Below, one piece after another: positions 1 to 8,768 of a DNA stretch of 64,000 nucleotides. Every line of letters starts with the position of its first letter. Position 1 is the first letter of the stretch. The translations under genes and the position numbers were made by a program. The notes beneath the pieces were generated by a model. The model worked only from the letters and a program-made list of their open reading frames with translations, made no database searches and was not told where the DNA came from. The DNA is from Pandoraea pnomenusa (GTDB lineage: Bacteria; Pseudomonadota; Gammaproteobacteria; Burkholderiales; Burkholderiaceae): contig NZ_CP009553.3 of the NCBI RefSeq assembly GCF_000767615.3, positions 4,836,001 to 4,900,000 of the forward strand, written 5' to 3'.

Positions 1-441
1 GATCCGGAGGGCTACCAGTACGCCACGGCCTACTACAAGCCGGGCGGCCCCCTCGCCTACATGCGCCAGAAGCGCGATGGCCTCGACGAGTACATCGACG
101 GCTGGGGCCAGACGATCTACTACAACGGCAAGACGGAAGTCGCCACGCTCACCACGCAGGCCACGCTCAAGCGCCTGGCCGGCGGCACGCGCGTGCTCGA
201 CGAAATCCATGGCAGCGTGATCACTTACGACACGTACAACGAGGTCTATACCGCGAACAGCGGGGCCGACCAGGTCAACGCCAACAATCCGAACGGCCGT
301 GTACGCGCCACGCTCGCGCCGCGCAATGCGACGGGTGCCGCACCCGCGGCCGGCGGCCCGGGCAGCAAGCCGGCCGCAGCACCCAAGGGCGATCTGCCGC
401 CGCTGTCTCCCTCCAAAAGCATCGGGAATCCGCGTGAGTAA
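1..441 (+). CDS. lptA: LptA, LPS transport periplasmic protein (3' end only)
   Basis: Partial gene: the reading frame is open from base 1, so the N-terminus with its signal peptide lies outside the window; 146 residues are visible. LptA forms the periplasmic beta-jellyroll bridge that carries lipopolysaccharide from the inner-membrane LptBFGC complex to LptD. The visible part has the family pattern of repeating short beta-strands ([18 protein letters not shown], then an [12 protein letters not shown] stretch) followed by a Pro/Ala-rich tail of about 45 residues. The immediate downstream neighbour is lptB, whose GTG start overlaps the last 8 bases, which is the usual lptA-lptB arrangement. The assignment rests on that pairing and the fold pattern. 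Confidence 0.88.
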   Translation, partial: DPEGYQYATAYYKPGGPLAYMRQKRDGLDEYIDGWGQTIYYNGKTEVATLTTQATLKRLAGGTRVLDEIHGSVITYDTYNEVYTANSGADQVNANNPNGRVRATLAPRNATGAAPAAGGPGSKPAAAPKGDLPPLSPSKSIGNPRE

Positions 442-1234
442 TTCTGCCAACAACGCCTCGACCATCAACCCGGGCGCCGGGCCGTCGGGCAAGCCGAGCG
501 CGCTCGTCGTGCGCTCGCTCAAGAAGCAATACGGCGCGCGCACCGTCGTGAAGGACGTGTCGCTGGACGTGAAAAGCGGCGAGGTCGTGGGATTGCTCGG
601 CCCCAATGGTGCCGGCAAGACGACCTCGTTCTACATGATCGTGGGACTCGTGCCCGCCGACGACGGCGAAATCCAGCTCGACGGCAACCTGATCAGCGAA
701 TTGCCGATTCACGAACGCGCCCGCATGGGCGTCTCGTACCTGCCGCAGGAAGCATCGGTGTTTCGCAAGCTCACGGTCGAGGACAATATTCGCGCCGTGC
801 TCGAACTGCAGGTCGACGCCCAGGGCAAGCCGCTCAAGCGCGACGAGATCGAGCGACGCATCGAAGCCCTGCTCGACGAGCTCCAGGTGAGCCATCTGCG
901 CGAGAATCCGGCCATGTCGCTCTCCGGCGGCGAGCGCCGCCGCGTGGAAATCGCCCGGGCGCTGGCGACGCAACCGCGCTTCATCCTGCTCGACGAGCCG
1001 TTTGCCGGCGTCGATCCGATCGCCGTGCTGGAAATCCAGCGAATCGTGCGTTTTCTGAAAGATCGGGGCATCGGTGTCCTCATCACCGACCACAACGTGC
1101 GGGAAACGCTCGGCATCTGCGATCACGCCTACATCATCAGCGAAGGCTCGGTGCTCGCCGCGGGCACCCCCGACCAGATCGTGGCCGACGAGAGCGTCCG
1201 GCGCGTCTATCTGGGCGAGAATTTCCGGATGTAA
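434..1234 (+). CDS. lptB: LptB, LPS export ABC transporter ATPase
   Basis: Cytoplasmic ATPase of the LptB2FGC machine that extracts lipopolysaccharide from the inner membrane. The 266 residues show a Walker A motif (GPNGAGKTT, about residues 56-64), the ABC signature LSGGERRR, Walker [13 protein letters not shown] and an H-loop histidine in ITDHNVRE. The start chosen is GTG at 434, overlapping the end of lptA by 8 bases, which implies translational coupling. This gives about 20 extra N-terminal residues compared with the usual near-240-residue protein, so a start nearer residue 22 is possible. rpoN follows within 100 bases, the classical lptB-rpoN neighbourhood. Confidence 0.95.
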   Translation: MSNSANNASTINPGAGPSGKPSALVVRSLKKQYGARTVVKDVSLDVKSGEVVGLLGPNGAGKTTSFYMIVGLVPADDGEIQLDGNLISELPIHERARMGVSYLPQEASVFRKLTVEDNIRAVLELQVDAQGKPLKRDEIERRIEALLDELQVSHLRENPAMSLSGGERRRVEIARALATQPRFILLDEPFAGVDPIAVLEIQRIVRFLKDRGIGVLITDHNVRETLGICDHAYIISEGSVLAAGTPDQIVADESVRRVYLGENFRM

Positions 1235-1328
1235 AGCAAATTTTTCGCATGTAAACCCTGCCTCCGATAGGGCGCCGGGCCGGTTCCGCTGGCGTGACAA
1301 AGCCTCTACAATGAAGGCGAGACACGCT

Positions 1329-2816
1329 ATGAAACCGACTCTTCAACTCCGCACCTCGCAGCACCTGACCCTCACGCCGCAGTTGCAGCAATCCATCCGG
1401 TTGTTGCAACTGTCGACGCTCGAACTTCAGCAGGAAGTCGAGCACGCCCTCACCCAGAACCCGATGCTCGAGCGCGAGGACGACTGGCTCGCGGGCTCGG
1501 TACGTGTCGGCACGGACGGGTCGCTTCGCAACGAGCGCAGCACGTCGGCGAGCAGCGCCAGCGAGGGCCATGAGTCCGCCAACGGCCATGACGAAACCCG
1601 CGAGCTCGACGGCCAGACCCGCTTCGACGACAGCAACCAGGACAGCGGCAGCGATTGGAGTCTTAACGATTTCGCCCGTTCGGGCAGCGCCTCGGACGAC
1701 GACGACAACGCGCGCCCGCAGTTGCACGTCGATCACCCCAACCTTCGCGAACACCTGCTCGCGCAGCTGCGCCTGACCAAGGCGGGGCCGCGCGATCGCG
1801 CGCTTGTCGAATTCCTGATCGAATCGCTCGACGAAGACGGCTACCTCGGCACCATGCTCGACGAAATCCAGGCGGATATGCCTGAAGAGCTGGCGCTCGA
1901 GACCGAGGAGATCAACGCGGCGCTCGCGCTCCTGCAGAGCTTCGATCCGGCCGGTGTGGGTGCCCGTACGCCGTCCGAATGCCTGCGCCTTCAGTTGCAG
2001 CGCCTGCCGCCGAGCAATGTGCGCACGCTCTCGCTGCGCATCGTCTCGGATCACCTGGAACTGCTCGCCGCGCGCGATTACACGCGTTTGCGTCGCCTGC
2101 TCGGCGTGAGCGAAGACAGCCTGCGCGCGGCGCATCACCTGATTCGCTCGCTCGACCCTTTCCCCGGCGCGGCCTACGGCTCGCCGCAGGCCGATTACGT
2201 GGTGCCCGACGTGCTGGTGCGCAAGCAGGGCAGCAACTGGATCGCCGAACTCAACCCCGAGGTCATGCCGCGGCTGCGCATCAATGAGATGTACGCGCGA
2301 ATTCTGCGAAACAACCGCAACGATCCGGGCACCGGCAATCTGCAGCAACAGCTCCAGGAAGCCCGCTGGCTGATCAAGAACATCCAGCAACGGTTCGACA
2401 CGATCCTGCGTGTCGCACAGGCGATCGTCGAGCGTCAGAAGAACTTCTTCACGCACGGCGAAATCGGCATGCGGCCCTTGGTTTTACGCGAGATTGCTGA
2501 TACGCTGGGTTTACATGAATCCACGATTTCACGGGTGACAACCAGTAAGTACATGCTCACTCCATTCGGGACTTTCGAGCTCAAGTACTTCTTTGGTTCG
2601 CACGTGGCCACGGAGGCGGGCGGCGCAGCGTCATCGACGGCCATCCGCGCACTCATCAAGCAACTCATAGGAGCAGAAGACCCGCAGAGCCCCCTTTCCG
2701 ACAGCCGTATCGCGGAACTGCTGGCAGAGCAAGGGTTCGTGGTGGCGCGGCGCACTGTCGCGAAGTACCGCGAGGCCATGCGAATCCCCGCAGTCAACTT
2801 GCGCAAATCTTTGTAG
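1329..2816 (+). CDS. rpoN: RNA polymerase sigma-54 factor
   Basis: Sigma factor for -24/-12 promoters, dependent on enhancer-binding activator ATPases. The 495-residue product has the glutamine/leucine-rich activator-interacting region at residues 1-50 ([20 protein letters not shown]), an acidic linker near residues 60-140, the core-binding region, an HTH region, and the diagnostic RpoN box [10 protein letters not shown] at about 473-482, close to the C-terminus. The ATG at 1329 is chosen because it begins exactly at the conserved region-I sequence; the frame stays open upstream inside lptB. The downstream order hpf, ptsN, hprK, rapZ is the rpoN neighbourhood of beta-proteobacteria. Confidence 0.97.
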   Translation: MKPTLQLRTSQHLTLTPQLQQSIRLLQLSTLELQQEVEHALTQNPMLEREDDWLAGSVRVGTDGSLRNERSTSASSASEGHESANGHDETRELDGQTRFDDSNQDSGSDWSLNDFARSGSASDDDDNARPQLHVDHPNLREHLLAQLRLTKAGPRDRALVEFLIESLDEDGYLGTMLDEIQADMPEELALETEEINAALALLQSFDPAGVGARTPSECLRLQLQRLPPSNVRTLSLRIVSDHLELLAARDYTRLRRLLGVSEDSLRAAHHLIRSLDPFPGAAYGSPQADYVVPDVLVRKQGSNWIAELNPEVMPRLRINEMYARILRNNRNDPGTGNLQQQLQEARWLIKNIQQRFDTILRVAQAIVERQKNFFTHGEIGMRPLVLREIADTLGLHESTISRVTTSKYMLTPFGTFELKYFFGSHVATEAGGAASSTAIRALIKQLIGAEDPQSPLSDSRIAELLAEQGFVVARRTVAKYREAMRIPAVNLRKSL

Positions 2817-2952
2817 TACGGTCCTAGTGCGCCATGTTGGCTCGCTGGGGCATTACGCCGCAGTGCGACATTGCGTCACGCCAATGGCTCTCGTCAGCCG
2901 GCGTCGCTCGTGACGCGGCCTGCACTTCGGCATTTCAGCAAGGAGAGCAGCT

Positions 2953-3306
2953 ATGAATCTGAAGATCAGTGGACATCATCTCGAACTCACGCCGTCGCTG
3001 CGCGAATTCGTCGTCAACAAGCTCGAACGCGTGTTGAGGCACTTCGATCAGCTCATCGGCGCCGAGGTGATCCTCTCTGTCGACAAGACCAAGGAGAAGA
3101 CCGGGCGCCAGATCGCCAGCATCACGGTGTATCTCAAGGGTAAGGAGATTTTCGTCGAGAAGTGTGACGAGAATATGTACGCCGCCATCGACAAGCTGAT
3201 CGATATGCTCGACCGCAAGGTAATGCAATACAAGGACAAGGTTCAGGATCACGGCCGCGAGGCACTCAAGCACCAGCAACCTCCAGAGGCGGAACCGCTG
3301 CAATAA
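2953..3306 (+). CDS. hpf: Ribosome hibernation promoting factor (short HPF / YfiA family)
   Basis: Binds the 30S decoding centre in stationary phase and supports ribosome dimerisation or inactivation. The 117-residue length fits the short HPF class of proteobacteria. Recognisable features are the N-terminal beta strand [19 protein letters not shown], the basic helix with [11 protein letters not shown], and the conserved [18 protein letters not shown] helix. An AGGAG-type Shine-Dalgarno lies just before the ATG. It follows rpoN, as is usual, and is separated from ptsN by a hairpin terminator at 3410-3432. Confidence 0.95.
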   Translation: MNLKISGHHLELTPSLREFVVNKLERVLRHFDQLIGAEVILSVDKTKEKTGRQIASITVYLKGKEIFVEKCDENMYAAIDKLIDMLDRKVMQYKDKVQDHGREALKHQQPPEAEPLQ

Positions 3307-3409
3307 GTCCATCCGGGAGAGGTCGTCGCATTGACCGACACTGACGCGAAGCCGCACGGAACCTCACGCGCGAACCCACGTCTGTCATAAGTCTGGCATC
3401 ACCCACCGC

Positions 3410-3432
3410 GGGGCCGTTGAACGGCCCCTTTT
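3410..3432 (+). terminator. Rho-independent terminator after hpf
   Basis: Perfect 7-bp stem GGGGCCG / CGGCCCC with a 5-base loop (TTGAA), followed by TTTT. It lies about 100 bases after the hpf stop and before ptsN, so it probably separates rpoN-hpf transcription from ptsN-hprK. Confidence 0.8.
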
Positions 3433-3542
3433 GTATGGTCCCGACGAGTTCCGCGCGTTGGCGCGGGCGCAGCGACGGGTGGTCTATAATGCGAGGTCAA
3501 TCGGGGGTTGGAGGGCGACTACGCGTTCGCCCGCATTACAAG

Positions 3543-3998
3543 ATGAATCGTTTAGTCAAACTCTTACCTGCGTCCAACATCCTGCTTGGACTGTCCGTCA
3601 CCAGCAAGAAGCGCGTCTTCGAGCAAGCCGGGCTGCTCTTCGAGAGCAATGCCGGGCTCACGCGCGCGCTTGTCACCGACAATCTGTTTGCGCGCGAGCG
3701 TCTGGGCTCGACCGGGCTGGGGGAAGGCGTGGCGATTCCGCACGGCCGGATCAAGGGTCTGAAACATCCGATGGCCGCCTTCGTGCGCCTGGCCGACCCG
3801 ATTCCCTTCGAAGCGCCCGACGGCCAGCCCGTCTCCCTGCTGTTCTTCCTGCTGGTTCCGGAACAGGCGACCCAGCAACATCTCGAGATTCTGTCCGAAA
3901 TTGCCCAGTTGCTCTCCGATCGCTCGATGCGCGAGACATTGACCACGGCGCCCGACGCCGAAGTCATTCACGCCGCGCTCGCGAACTGGCAGCCCTGA
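3543..3998 (+). CDS. ptsN: PTS nitrogen-regulatory EIIA(Ntr) protein
   Basis: Cytoplasmic phospho-acceptor of the nitrogen-related phosphotransferase system, linking PTS phosphorylation to regulation of potassium and nitrogen responses. The 151 residues form one EIIA domain. The phospho-histidine lies in GVAIPHGRIKGL, preceded by the conserved TGLGEG turn. The ATG at 3543 begins MNRLVKLLP; upstream residues in the same frame run through the terminator hairpin and are unlikely to be coding. hprK starts 100 bases downstream and ptsI/ptsH lie at the far end of the window, so several components of this regulatory PTS are present. Confidence 0.95.
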   Translation: MNRLVKLLPASNILLGLSVTSKKRVFEQAGLLFESNAGLTRALVTDNLFARERLGSTGLGEGVAIPHGRIKGLKHPMAAFVRLADPIPFEAPDGQPVSLLFFLLVPEQATQQHLEILSEIAQLLSDRSMRETLTTAPDAEVIHAALANWQP

Positions 3999-4097
3999 GC
4001 CCGCGGGGGCTCGCCGATTTCCGCCGATATTCACGGGTATCGCCGCAAAGACTGACGAATTCCGTAGCTCCCACACCCAACCGAACGAGGCGACGCG

Positions 4098-5063
4098 GTG
4101 GAACTGACCGGCATCAACGCGCAGAGCATATTCGACGACAACGCAGCCACGCTGCGCCTGTCGTGGCTGACCGGCCATGAGGGATGGGAGCGCGGTTTCA
4201 CGCCTGAAAGCGTGGCTACCGCAACCTCCAGCGCGGACCTCGTGGGTCACCTGAACCTCATTCACCCGAACCGGATCCAGGTGCTTGGCGAGGCCGAACT
4301 GCGCTATTACCAGCGCCTGACCGACGAGAACCGCAAACGTCACATGGGCGAAGTCATCGCCCTGGAACCGCCGTTCCTGGTGGTCGCGGACGGCCTCGAA
4401 GCGCCGCCCGACCTGGTGCTGCGCTGCACCCGTTCCTCGACCCCGCTGTTCACCACACCGATGTCGACGGCAGCTGTCATCGACAGCCTGCGGCTGTACA
4501 TTTCGCGCGTGTTCGCCCCGCGATGCACGATGCACGGCGTATTTATCGACATTCTGGGCATGGGGGTGCTGCTGACCGGCGACTCCGGCCTGGGCAAGAG
4601 CGAGCTCGGCCTGGAACTGATCAGCCGGGGTCACGGGCTGGTGGCCGACGATGCCGTCGATTTCGTACGTCTCGGCCCGGACTTCGTGGAAGGCCGCTGT
4701 CCGCCCTTGTTGCAGAACCTGCTCGAAGTGCGCGGTCTGGGCCTGCTCGACATCAAGACGATCTTCGGCGAAACGGCCGTGCGCCGGAAGATGAAGCTCA
4801 AGCTGATCGTGCAACTGGTGCGCCGCCCCGACGGCGAATTCCAGCGCCTGCCGCTCGAGGCGCAGACGGTCGACGTGCTGGGGCTGCCGATCAACAAGGT
4901 CATTCTGCAAGTGGCCGCCGGGCGAAACCTTGCCGTGCTCGTGGAAGCCGCCGTGCGCAACACGATTCTGCAATTGCGCGGCATCGATACGCTCAAGGAC
5001 TTCATGGAGCGCCAGCGCCAGGCCATGCAGGACCCGGACGGGATGCAGGGCAAGCTTCTCTGA
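4098..5063 (+). CDS. hprK: HPr kinase/phosphorylase
   Basis: Bifunctional enzyme that phosphorylates, or phosphorolyses, the regulatory serine of HPr. The 321-residue protein has the family P-loop [14 protein letters not shown] (about residues 156-169), the downstream [11 protein letters not shown] motif, and the signature around [12 protein letters not shown]. Its substrate HPr is encoded at 63610-63879. Together with ptsN and rapZ it forms the usual beta-proteobacterial rpoN-linked regulatory cluster. Confidence 0.96.
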   Translation: MELTGINAQSIFDDNAATLRLSWLTGHEGWERGFTPESVATATSSADLVGHLNLIHPNRIQVLGEAELRYYQRLTDENRKRHMGEVIALEPPFLVVADGLEAPPDLVLRCTRSSTPLFTTPMSTAAVIDSLRLYISRVFAPRCTMHGVFIDILGMGVLLTGDSGLGKSELGLELISRGHGLVADDAVDFVRLGPDFVEGRCPPLLQNLLEVRGLGLLDIKTIFGETAVRRKMKLKLIVQLVRRPDGEFQRLPLEAQTVDVLGLPINKVILQVAAGRNLAVLVEAAVRNTILQLRGIDTLKDFMERQRQAMQDPDGMQGKLL

Positions 5064-5128
5064 GCGGCGCGACGCGTCGTCGTCCCCTTTTTCCCCGGGT
5101 TTACCGCAATTTTTGCGATTTTCTGTCA

Positions 5129-5154
5129 ACGCCGCGCGATTGCGGCGCGTTTTC
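5129..5154 (+). terminator. Probable terminator after hprK
   Basis: Stem CGCCGC (5130-5135) pairs with GCGGCG (5142-5147) across a 6-base loop and is followed by CGTTTTC. The T-run is short. It lies between hprK and the separately expressed PsiF-repeat gene. Confidence 0.55.
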
Positions 5155-5216
5155 TTTCATGTTGTAATCGCCACGCGGCCCATCCCCGTGCGTGTCGACC
5201 TTATGGAGAGACGATC

Positions 5217-5543
5217 ATGAAGAAAGCACTTGCTGCATTGCTCCTGGTATCCCCGCTGCTCGCATCGCCCGTGTTTGCCCAGACGGCCGCGCCGGCCCCC
5301 GCGCCCAAGGCGTCCAACTCGCAACAAAGCAAGATGAGCGCCTGCAATGCCCAGGCCGGCGACAAGAAGGGCGATGAGCGCAAGGCGTTCATGAAGTCGT
5401 GCCTGTCGAACAAGCCGGCCCCGGCAGCCAAGCAGACGCAGCAGGAAAAGATGAAGGCGTGCAACGCCCAGGCCGGCGACAAGAAAGGCGACGAGCGCAA
5501 GGCGTTCATGAAGTCGTGCCTGTCGAACAAGCCGGCAGGCTGA
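5217..5543 (+). CDS. Exported PsiF-repeat protein with two tandem repeats
   Basis: 108-residue small exported protein. Residues 1-21 form a signal peptide (LAALLLVSPLLASPVFA) cleaved after VFA. An Ala/Pro linker is followed by two nearly identical PsiF repeats starting at about residues 40 and 79: (S/K)ACNAQAGDKKGDERKAFM then KSCLSNKP. Each repeat carries two cysteines. The DNA repeats with a 117-bp period. PsiF in E. coli is a phosphate-starvation-inducible protein of unknown molecular role, so no function is claimed. A good Shine-Dalgarno (GGAGA) precedes the ATG, and hairpins on both sides suggest a single-gene transcript. Confidence 0.85.
   Translation: MKKALAALLLVSPLLASPVFAQTAAPAPAPKASNSQQSKMSACNAQAGDKKGDERKAFMKSCLSNKPAPAAKQTQQEKMKACNAQAGDKKGDERKAFMKSCLSNKPAG
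5331..5540 (+). repeat. 117-bp tandem duplication encoding the PsiF repeats
   Basis: Two nearly identical segments begin at about 5331 and 5448. They differ by a handful of mostly synonymous substitutions and include an identical stretch around GAGCGCAAGGCGTTCATG. Both lie inside the PsiF-repeat gene. Confidence 0.85.
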
Positions 5544-5578
5544 TCCGCCGAGATCCAGGACCCAGCGATTTCCGCCAG

Positions 5579-5604
5579 ACGGCGCCCCTTGCGGCGCCGT
5601 TTTT
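5579..5604 (+). terminator. Rho-independent terminator after the PsiF-repeat gene
   Basis: 8-bp perfect stem ACGGCGCC / GGCGCCGT with a 6-base loop and a TTTTT tail, about 35 bases after the stop codon. Confidence 0.85.
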
Positions 5605-5723
5605 GTTGAACTGGCGCGAATTCGCGCGACAAAGCGCGACGTGTGCGGAACATTATCGCGTTCCGCTGCTCGACACCCGTAAGACACAATCGCTTACCAT
5701 GAGGGTTGTATCCGGGAAATGTC

Positions 5724-6596
5724 ATGAAGATCGTATTGATTACTGGCGTTTCGGGCTCCGGCAAGTCGCTCGCGCTGAATGTCCTCGAAGACGCGGGCTA
5801 CTACTGTGTCGACAATCTGCCGTCACGCTTCCTGCCTGAACTCGCCGAGTACCTCGAAACACAGAACTACACACGCCTGGCCGTTGCCATCGACGCGCGC
5901 AGCGGCGGCGCCCTCGCCGATCTTCCGCCGATCATCGGCGGGCTGCGCCGCTTCGGCCACGACGTGCGCGTACTGTTCCTGAACGCCAACACGCAAACGC
6001 TGGTGCAGCGCTATTCCGAGACGCGTCGCCGCCATCCACTGTCGGTGGGCGGGGACGATACCGTTTCGGCCAACGGCTCGCTCGTCGAGGCGATCGAGAA
6101 AGAGCGCGAAATGCTCAACAGCGTGACCGAACTCGGTCACCAGATCGACACGAGCAATTTGCGCGCAAGCGCCCTGCGCCGCTGGATTCGCGAATTCGTG
6201 CAGCACGATCACACCGGACTCACGCTGATGTTCGAGTCCTTTGGCTTCAAGCACGGCGTGCCGCTCGACGCCGACCTCGTGTTCGATGTCCGTTCGCTAC
6301 CCAATCCGTATTACGACTCGCAATTGCGCCCGCTTACCGGCCGCGATCAGCCCGTGATCGACTTTCTCTCGGCGATTCCCGAAGTCGACGAGATGATCAA
6401 CGATATCGGCAATTATCTGCAGAAGTGGCTCCCGAGCTACATGCGCGATAACCGCAGCTATCTGACGGTGGCCATCGGCTGCACCGGCGGCCAGCACCGC
6501 TCCGTGTTCATCGCCGAGACACTCGGCGAGCGCTTCCGCACCGAAGCGAGCGTGCTGGTGCGGCATCGCGAACTCACGCCTGGCGAGTCGGCCTGA
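5724..6596 (+). CDS. rapZ: RapZ family RNase adapter / nucleotide-binding protein
   Basis: P-loop protein; in enterics it binds GlmZ/GlmY small RNAs and presents GlmZ to RNase E to control glucosamine-6-phosphate synthase. The 290 residues start with the Walker A motif [11 protein letters not shown] at about residues 8-18, then [11 protein letters not shown], and end with the conserved C-terminal domain containing [14 protein letters not shown] 5724 is preferred over an upstream non-ATG codon because it abuts the P-loop at the family's normal spacing. Whether the sRNA-adapter role holds in this organism is inference. Confidence 0.94.
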   Translation: MKIVLITGVSGSGKSLALNVLEDAGYYCVDNLPSRFLPELAEYLETQNYTRLAVAIDARSGGALADLPPIIGGLRRFGHDVRVLFLNANTQTLVQRYSETRRRHPLSVGGDDTVSANGSLVEAIEKEREMLNSVTELGHQIDTSNLRASALRRWIREFVQHDHTGLTLMFESFGFKHGVPLDADLVFDVRSLPNPYYDSQLRPLTGRDQPVIDFLSAIPEVDEMINDIGNYLQKWLPSYMRDNRSYLTVAIGCTGGQHRSVFIAETLGERFRTEASVLVRHRELTPGESA

Positions 6597-6629
6597 GGGC
6601 CTGGCGATATTGTCGGGACGCGCAGGGAT

Positions 6630-7799
6630 TCACGCAGGCAACCGTAGTTGGCCGTCGTCCTGCACGGTGAGCGAGAGCGCGTCGGCGATCTTGCGAATCG
6701 GCGACGGCAAGCCGGCGGCGGCCATGCCCGGCGCGTCGAGCCACGCGTGACGCGAACCGGCTGCCGACGCTGATGGCAGCGTCACGAGCCACGGCCGCAG
6801 GAATAGCTTGAAGTGCGTGAAAACGTGCGTCAGCCCCCGCAGCGGCACGATCGACGGCGCCACTTCCTGCGCGCCCAGGCCGTTCTCCGCGCCCTGGGCA
6901 AGTGTCACGGCAAGCGCCGTCAGGCGCGCGCGCAAGGCGGCATCGTCCGGTGCGCAGGCATCCGTCGGCGGCGTGAGTTCCGGCAGACTCCACAGTCCGC
7001 CCCAGATGCCGCTGTCCGGACGCCGCTCGAACAGCACGCGGTCGGCCGCACGAACGACGAGCACATCGACATAGCGCTGCGGCTGCGCCTTCTTCGGCTT
7101 GGCCGTCGGCAACGTGCGCTCGCGGCCCGTGGCGTGCGCCACGCAATCGCCGTCGAACGGACACTCTCCGCAACGCGGCTTGCCCCGCCCGCAAAGCGTC
7201 GCGCCGAGATCCATCATCCCCTGCGTATAGGCCGGCAGATCCCGTTGGGGCAGCAGCGACTCGGCCAGCGCCCACATCTCGCGCTCGATCTTCGGCGTGC
7301 CGGGAAATCCTTCGATGCCAAACACTCTTGCGAGCACGCGTTTGACGTTGCCATCGAGAATGGCCGCGTGCGCGTCATACGCAAACGCCGCGATGGCGGC
7401 GGCCGTCGAACGACCAATGCCCGGCAACGCGGCGAGGACCTGCGGATCGGACGGGAAGCGGGCCCCGTGCTCGGCCACCACGACCTGGGCGCAACGATGC
7501 AGATTGCGCGCCCGCGAGTAGTAGCCAAGCCCGCTCCACAGCGCCATGACGTCGTCCTGCGGCGCATTGGCCAATGCCGTCACGTCGGGAAAGCGTTCAA
7601 GAAATTTCGTGTAATACGGAATGACGGTGGCGACCTGCGTCTGCTGGAGCATGATCTCCGAGAGCCAGATGCGATAGGCGTCGCGGGTGTTCTGCCACGG
7701 CAGGTCGTGACGCCCGTGCTCGGCCTGCCACGCGATCAGGCGCTCGGCAAACGTGGCCGCCAGCGCGTCGGTGCCTGCGTTTTCGGGGGATTCTGTCAT
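6630..7799 (-). CDS. mutY: MutY, A/G-specific adenine DNA glycosylase
   Basis: Removes adenine mispaired with 8-oxoguanine. The 389-residue protein has an HhH-GPD fold: the helix-hairpin-helix LPGIGRSTAAAIAAFAY with the catalytic aspartate in the following AILDGNVKRV segment, then an iron-sulfur cluster motif with Cys spacing C-x6-C-x2-C-x5-C in CGRGKPRCGECPFDGDC, and a C-terminal NUDIX-like domain reading 8-oxoG. The start is ATG at 7799; the long frame continuing upstream is antisense or out-of-frame DNA within mutM. mutM lies just upstream on the same strand, so the two 8-oxoG repair enzymes are adjacent. Confidence 0.96.
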   Translation of the reverse strand: MTESPENAGTDALAATFAERLIAWQAEHGRHDLPWQNTRDAYRIWLSEIMLQQTQVATVIPYYTKFLERFPDVTALANAPQDDVMALWSGLGYYSRARNLHRCAQVVVAEHGARFPSDPQVLAALPGIGRSTAAAIAAFAYDAHAAILDGNVKRVLARVFGIEGFPGTPKIEREMWALAESLLPQRDLPAYTQGMMDLGATLCGRGKPRCGECPFDGDCVAHATGRERTLPTAKPKKAQPQRYVDVLVVRAADRVLFERRPDSGIWGGLWSLPELTPPTDACAPDDAALRARLTALAVTLAQGAENGLGAQEVAPSIVPLRGLTHVFTHFKLFLRPWLVTLPSASAAGSRHAWLDAPGMAAAGLPSPIRKIADALSLTVQDDGQLRLPA

Positions 7800-7858
7800 A
7801 AGCGATTCGGGGGGAATGTCGGATATCGTGCGTAGGGCGCCGCGCGCCGCGCGCTGCG

Positions 7859-8689
7859 CTATTTCTGGCAATGGGGGCAGAAGAACGTGGAGCGCTGCCC
7901 CTGCACGATCTGCCGGATCGGCGTGCCGCACACCCGGCACGGCAGGCCGGCGCGATCGTAGACGAAATATTCCTGCTGGAAATAGCCGCTTTTGCCGTCG
8001 CTGCCGACGAAGTCCCGCAAGGTACTGCCGCCCTTCTCGATGGCGGCGGCGAGCACTTCCTTGACGGCCGCGGCGAGTTTCCCGGCGCGCGGGCGCGTGA
8101 GCTTGCCCGCCGGCATGCGCGGATGAATGCGCGCGCGAAACAGGCTCTCCGAAGCGTAGATGTTGCCCACACCCACCACGATGCTGCCCGCGAGCAGCGC
8201 CTGCTTGATGGAGACCGTTCGCCCGCGCGTGCCGGCATGCAGCCAGGCGCCATCGAAAGCGTCGGTAAGCGGCTCGACTCCCAGACTGGCGAGCAGCGGG
8301 TGCAGAAGCACATCGCCCGAGGCGCGCGGATGAAACAGCACGGCGCCGAAGCGCCGGGGGTCGCGATAACGCAGTGCACAGTGCTCGAAGACCAGATCGA
8401 TGTGGTCGTGCACGCCGGCCGCTGGCAATGCGTGCGGCTCGGGCATGACACGCAACGTCCCGGTCATGCCCAAATGCACGAGCAGCCATCCGGGCGCATA
8501 TTCAAGCAGCAGGTACTTGCCGCGACGGGTCACGCCAATGAGCGTCTCGCCGCGCAGGCGTGCGTCCAGCCCGTCGGGTACCGGCCAGCGCAGCGAGGCG
8601 TTGCGCACGTCGATGCGTGCGACACGCGTGCCCGCCACATGCGGCGCGATACCGCGGCGGGTGACTTCGACTTCTGGGAGTTCAGGCAT
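7859..8689 (-). CDS. mutM: MutM (Fpg), formamidopyrimidine-DNA glycosylase
   Basis: Bifunctional glycosylase/AP lyase that excises 8-oxoG and ring-opened purines. The 276-residue protein begins [13 protein letters not shown], so the catalytic N-terminal Pro and following Glu are present. It carries the H2TH region and ends with a zinc finger made of C-x2-C (CRVCG) and C-x2-C (CPHCQK). It is divergent from the TPR gene at 8769 and followed 60 bases later by mutY, with which it may be co-transcribed. Confidence 0.97.
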   Translation of the reverse strand: MPELPEVEVTRRGIAPHVAGTRVARIDVRNASLRWPVPDGLDARLRGETLIGVTRRGKYLLLEYAPGWLLVHLGMTGTLRVMPEPHALPAAGVHDHIDLVFEHCALRYRDPRRFGAVLFHPRASGDVLLHPLLASLGVEPLTDAFDGAWLHAGTRGRTVSIKQALLAGSIVVGVGNIYASESLFRARIHPRMPAGKLTRPRAGKLAAAVKEVLAAAIEKGGSTLRDFVGSDGKSGYFQQEYFVYDRAGLPCRVCGTPIRQIVQGQRSTFFCPHCQK

Positions 8690-8768
8690 GCCTGCGAACG
8701 TTTGCTGAGGATTTAGACTCTATTGTATCGGGCGCGCTACAATCGCTCGAAACCTGCCGTGGATCCCT

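Noticed and set aside
275..1300. Long minus-strand open frame (341 codons) across lptA-lptB
   Set aside because: It is antisense to lptB, whose ABC motifs are unambiguous. GC-rich codon bias commonly leaves the complementary frame open.
2835..2860. Possible sigma-54 (-24/-12) promoter before hpf
   Set aside because: TGGCTCG is followed by GGCA, but the spacing between the GG and GC elements is one base short of the required ten and the TTGC element is absent.
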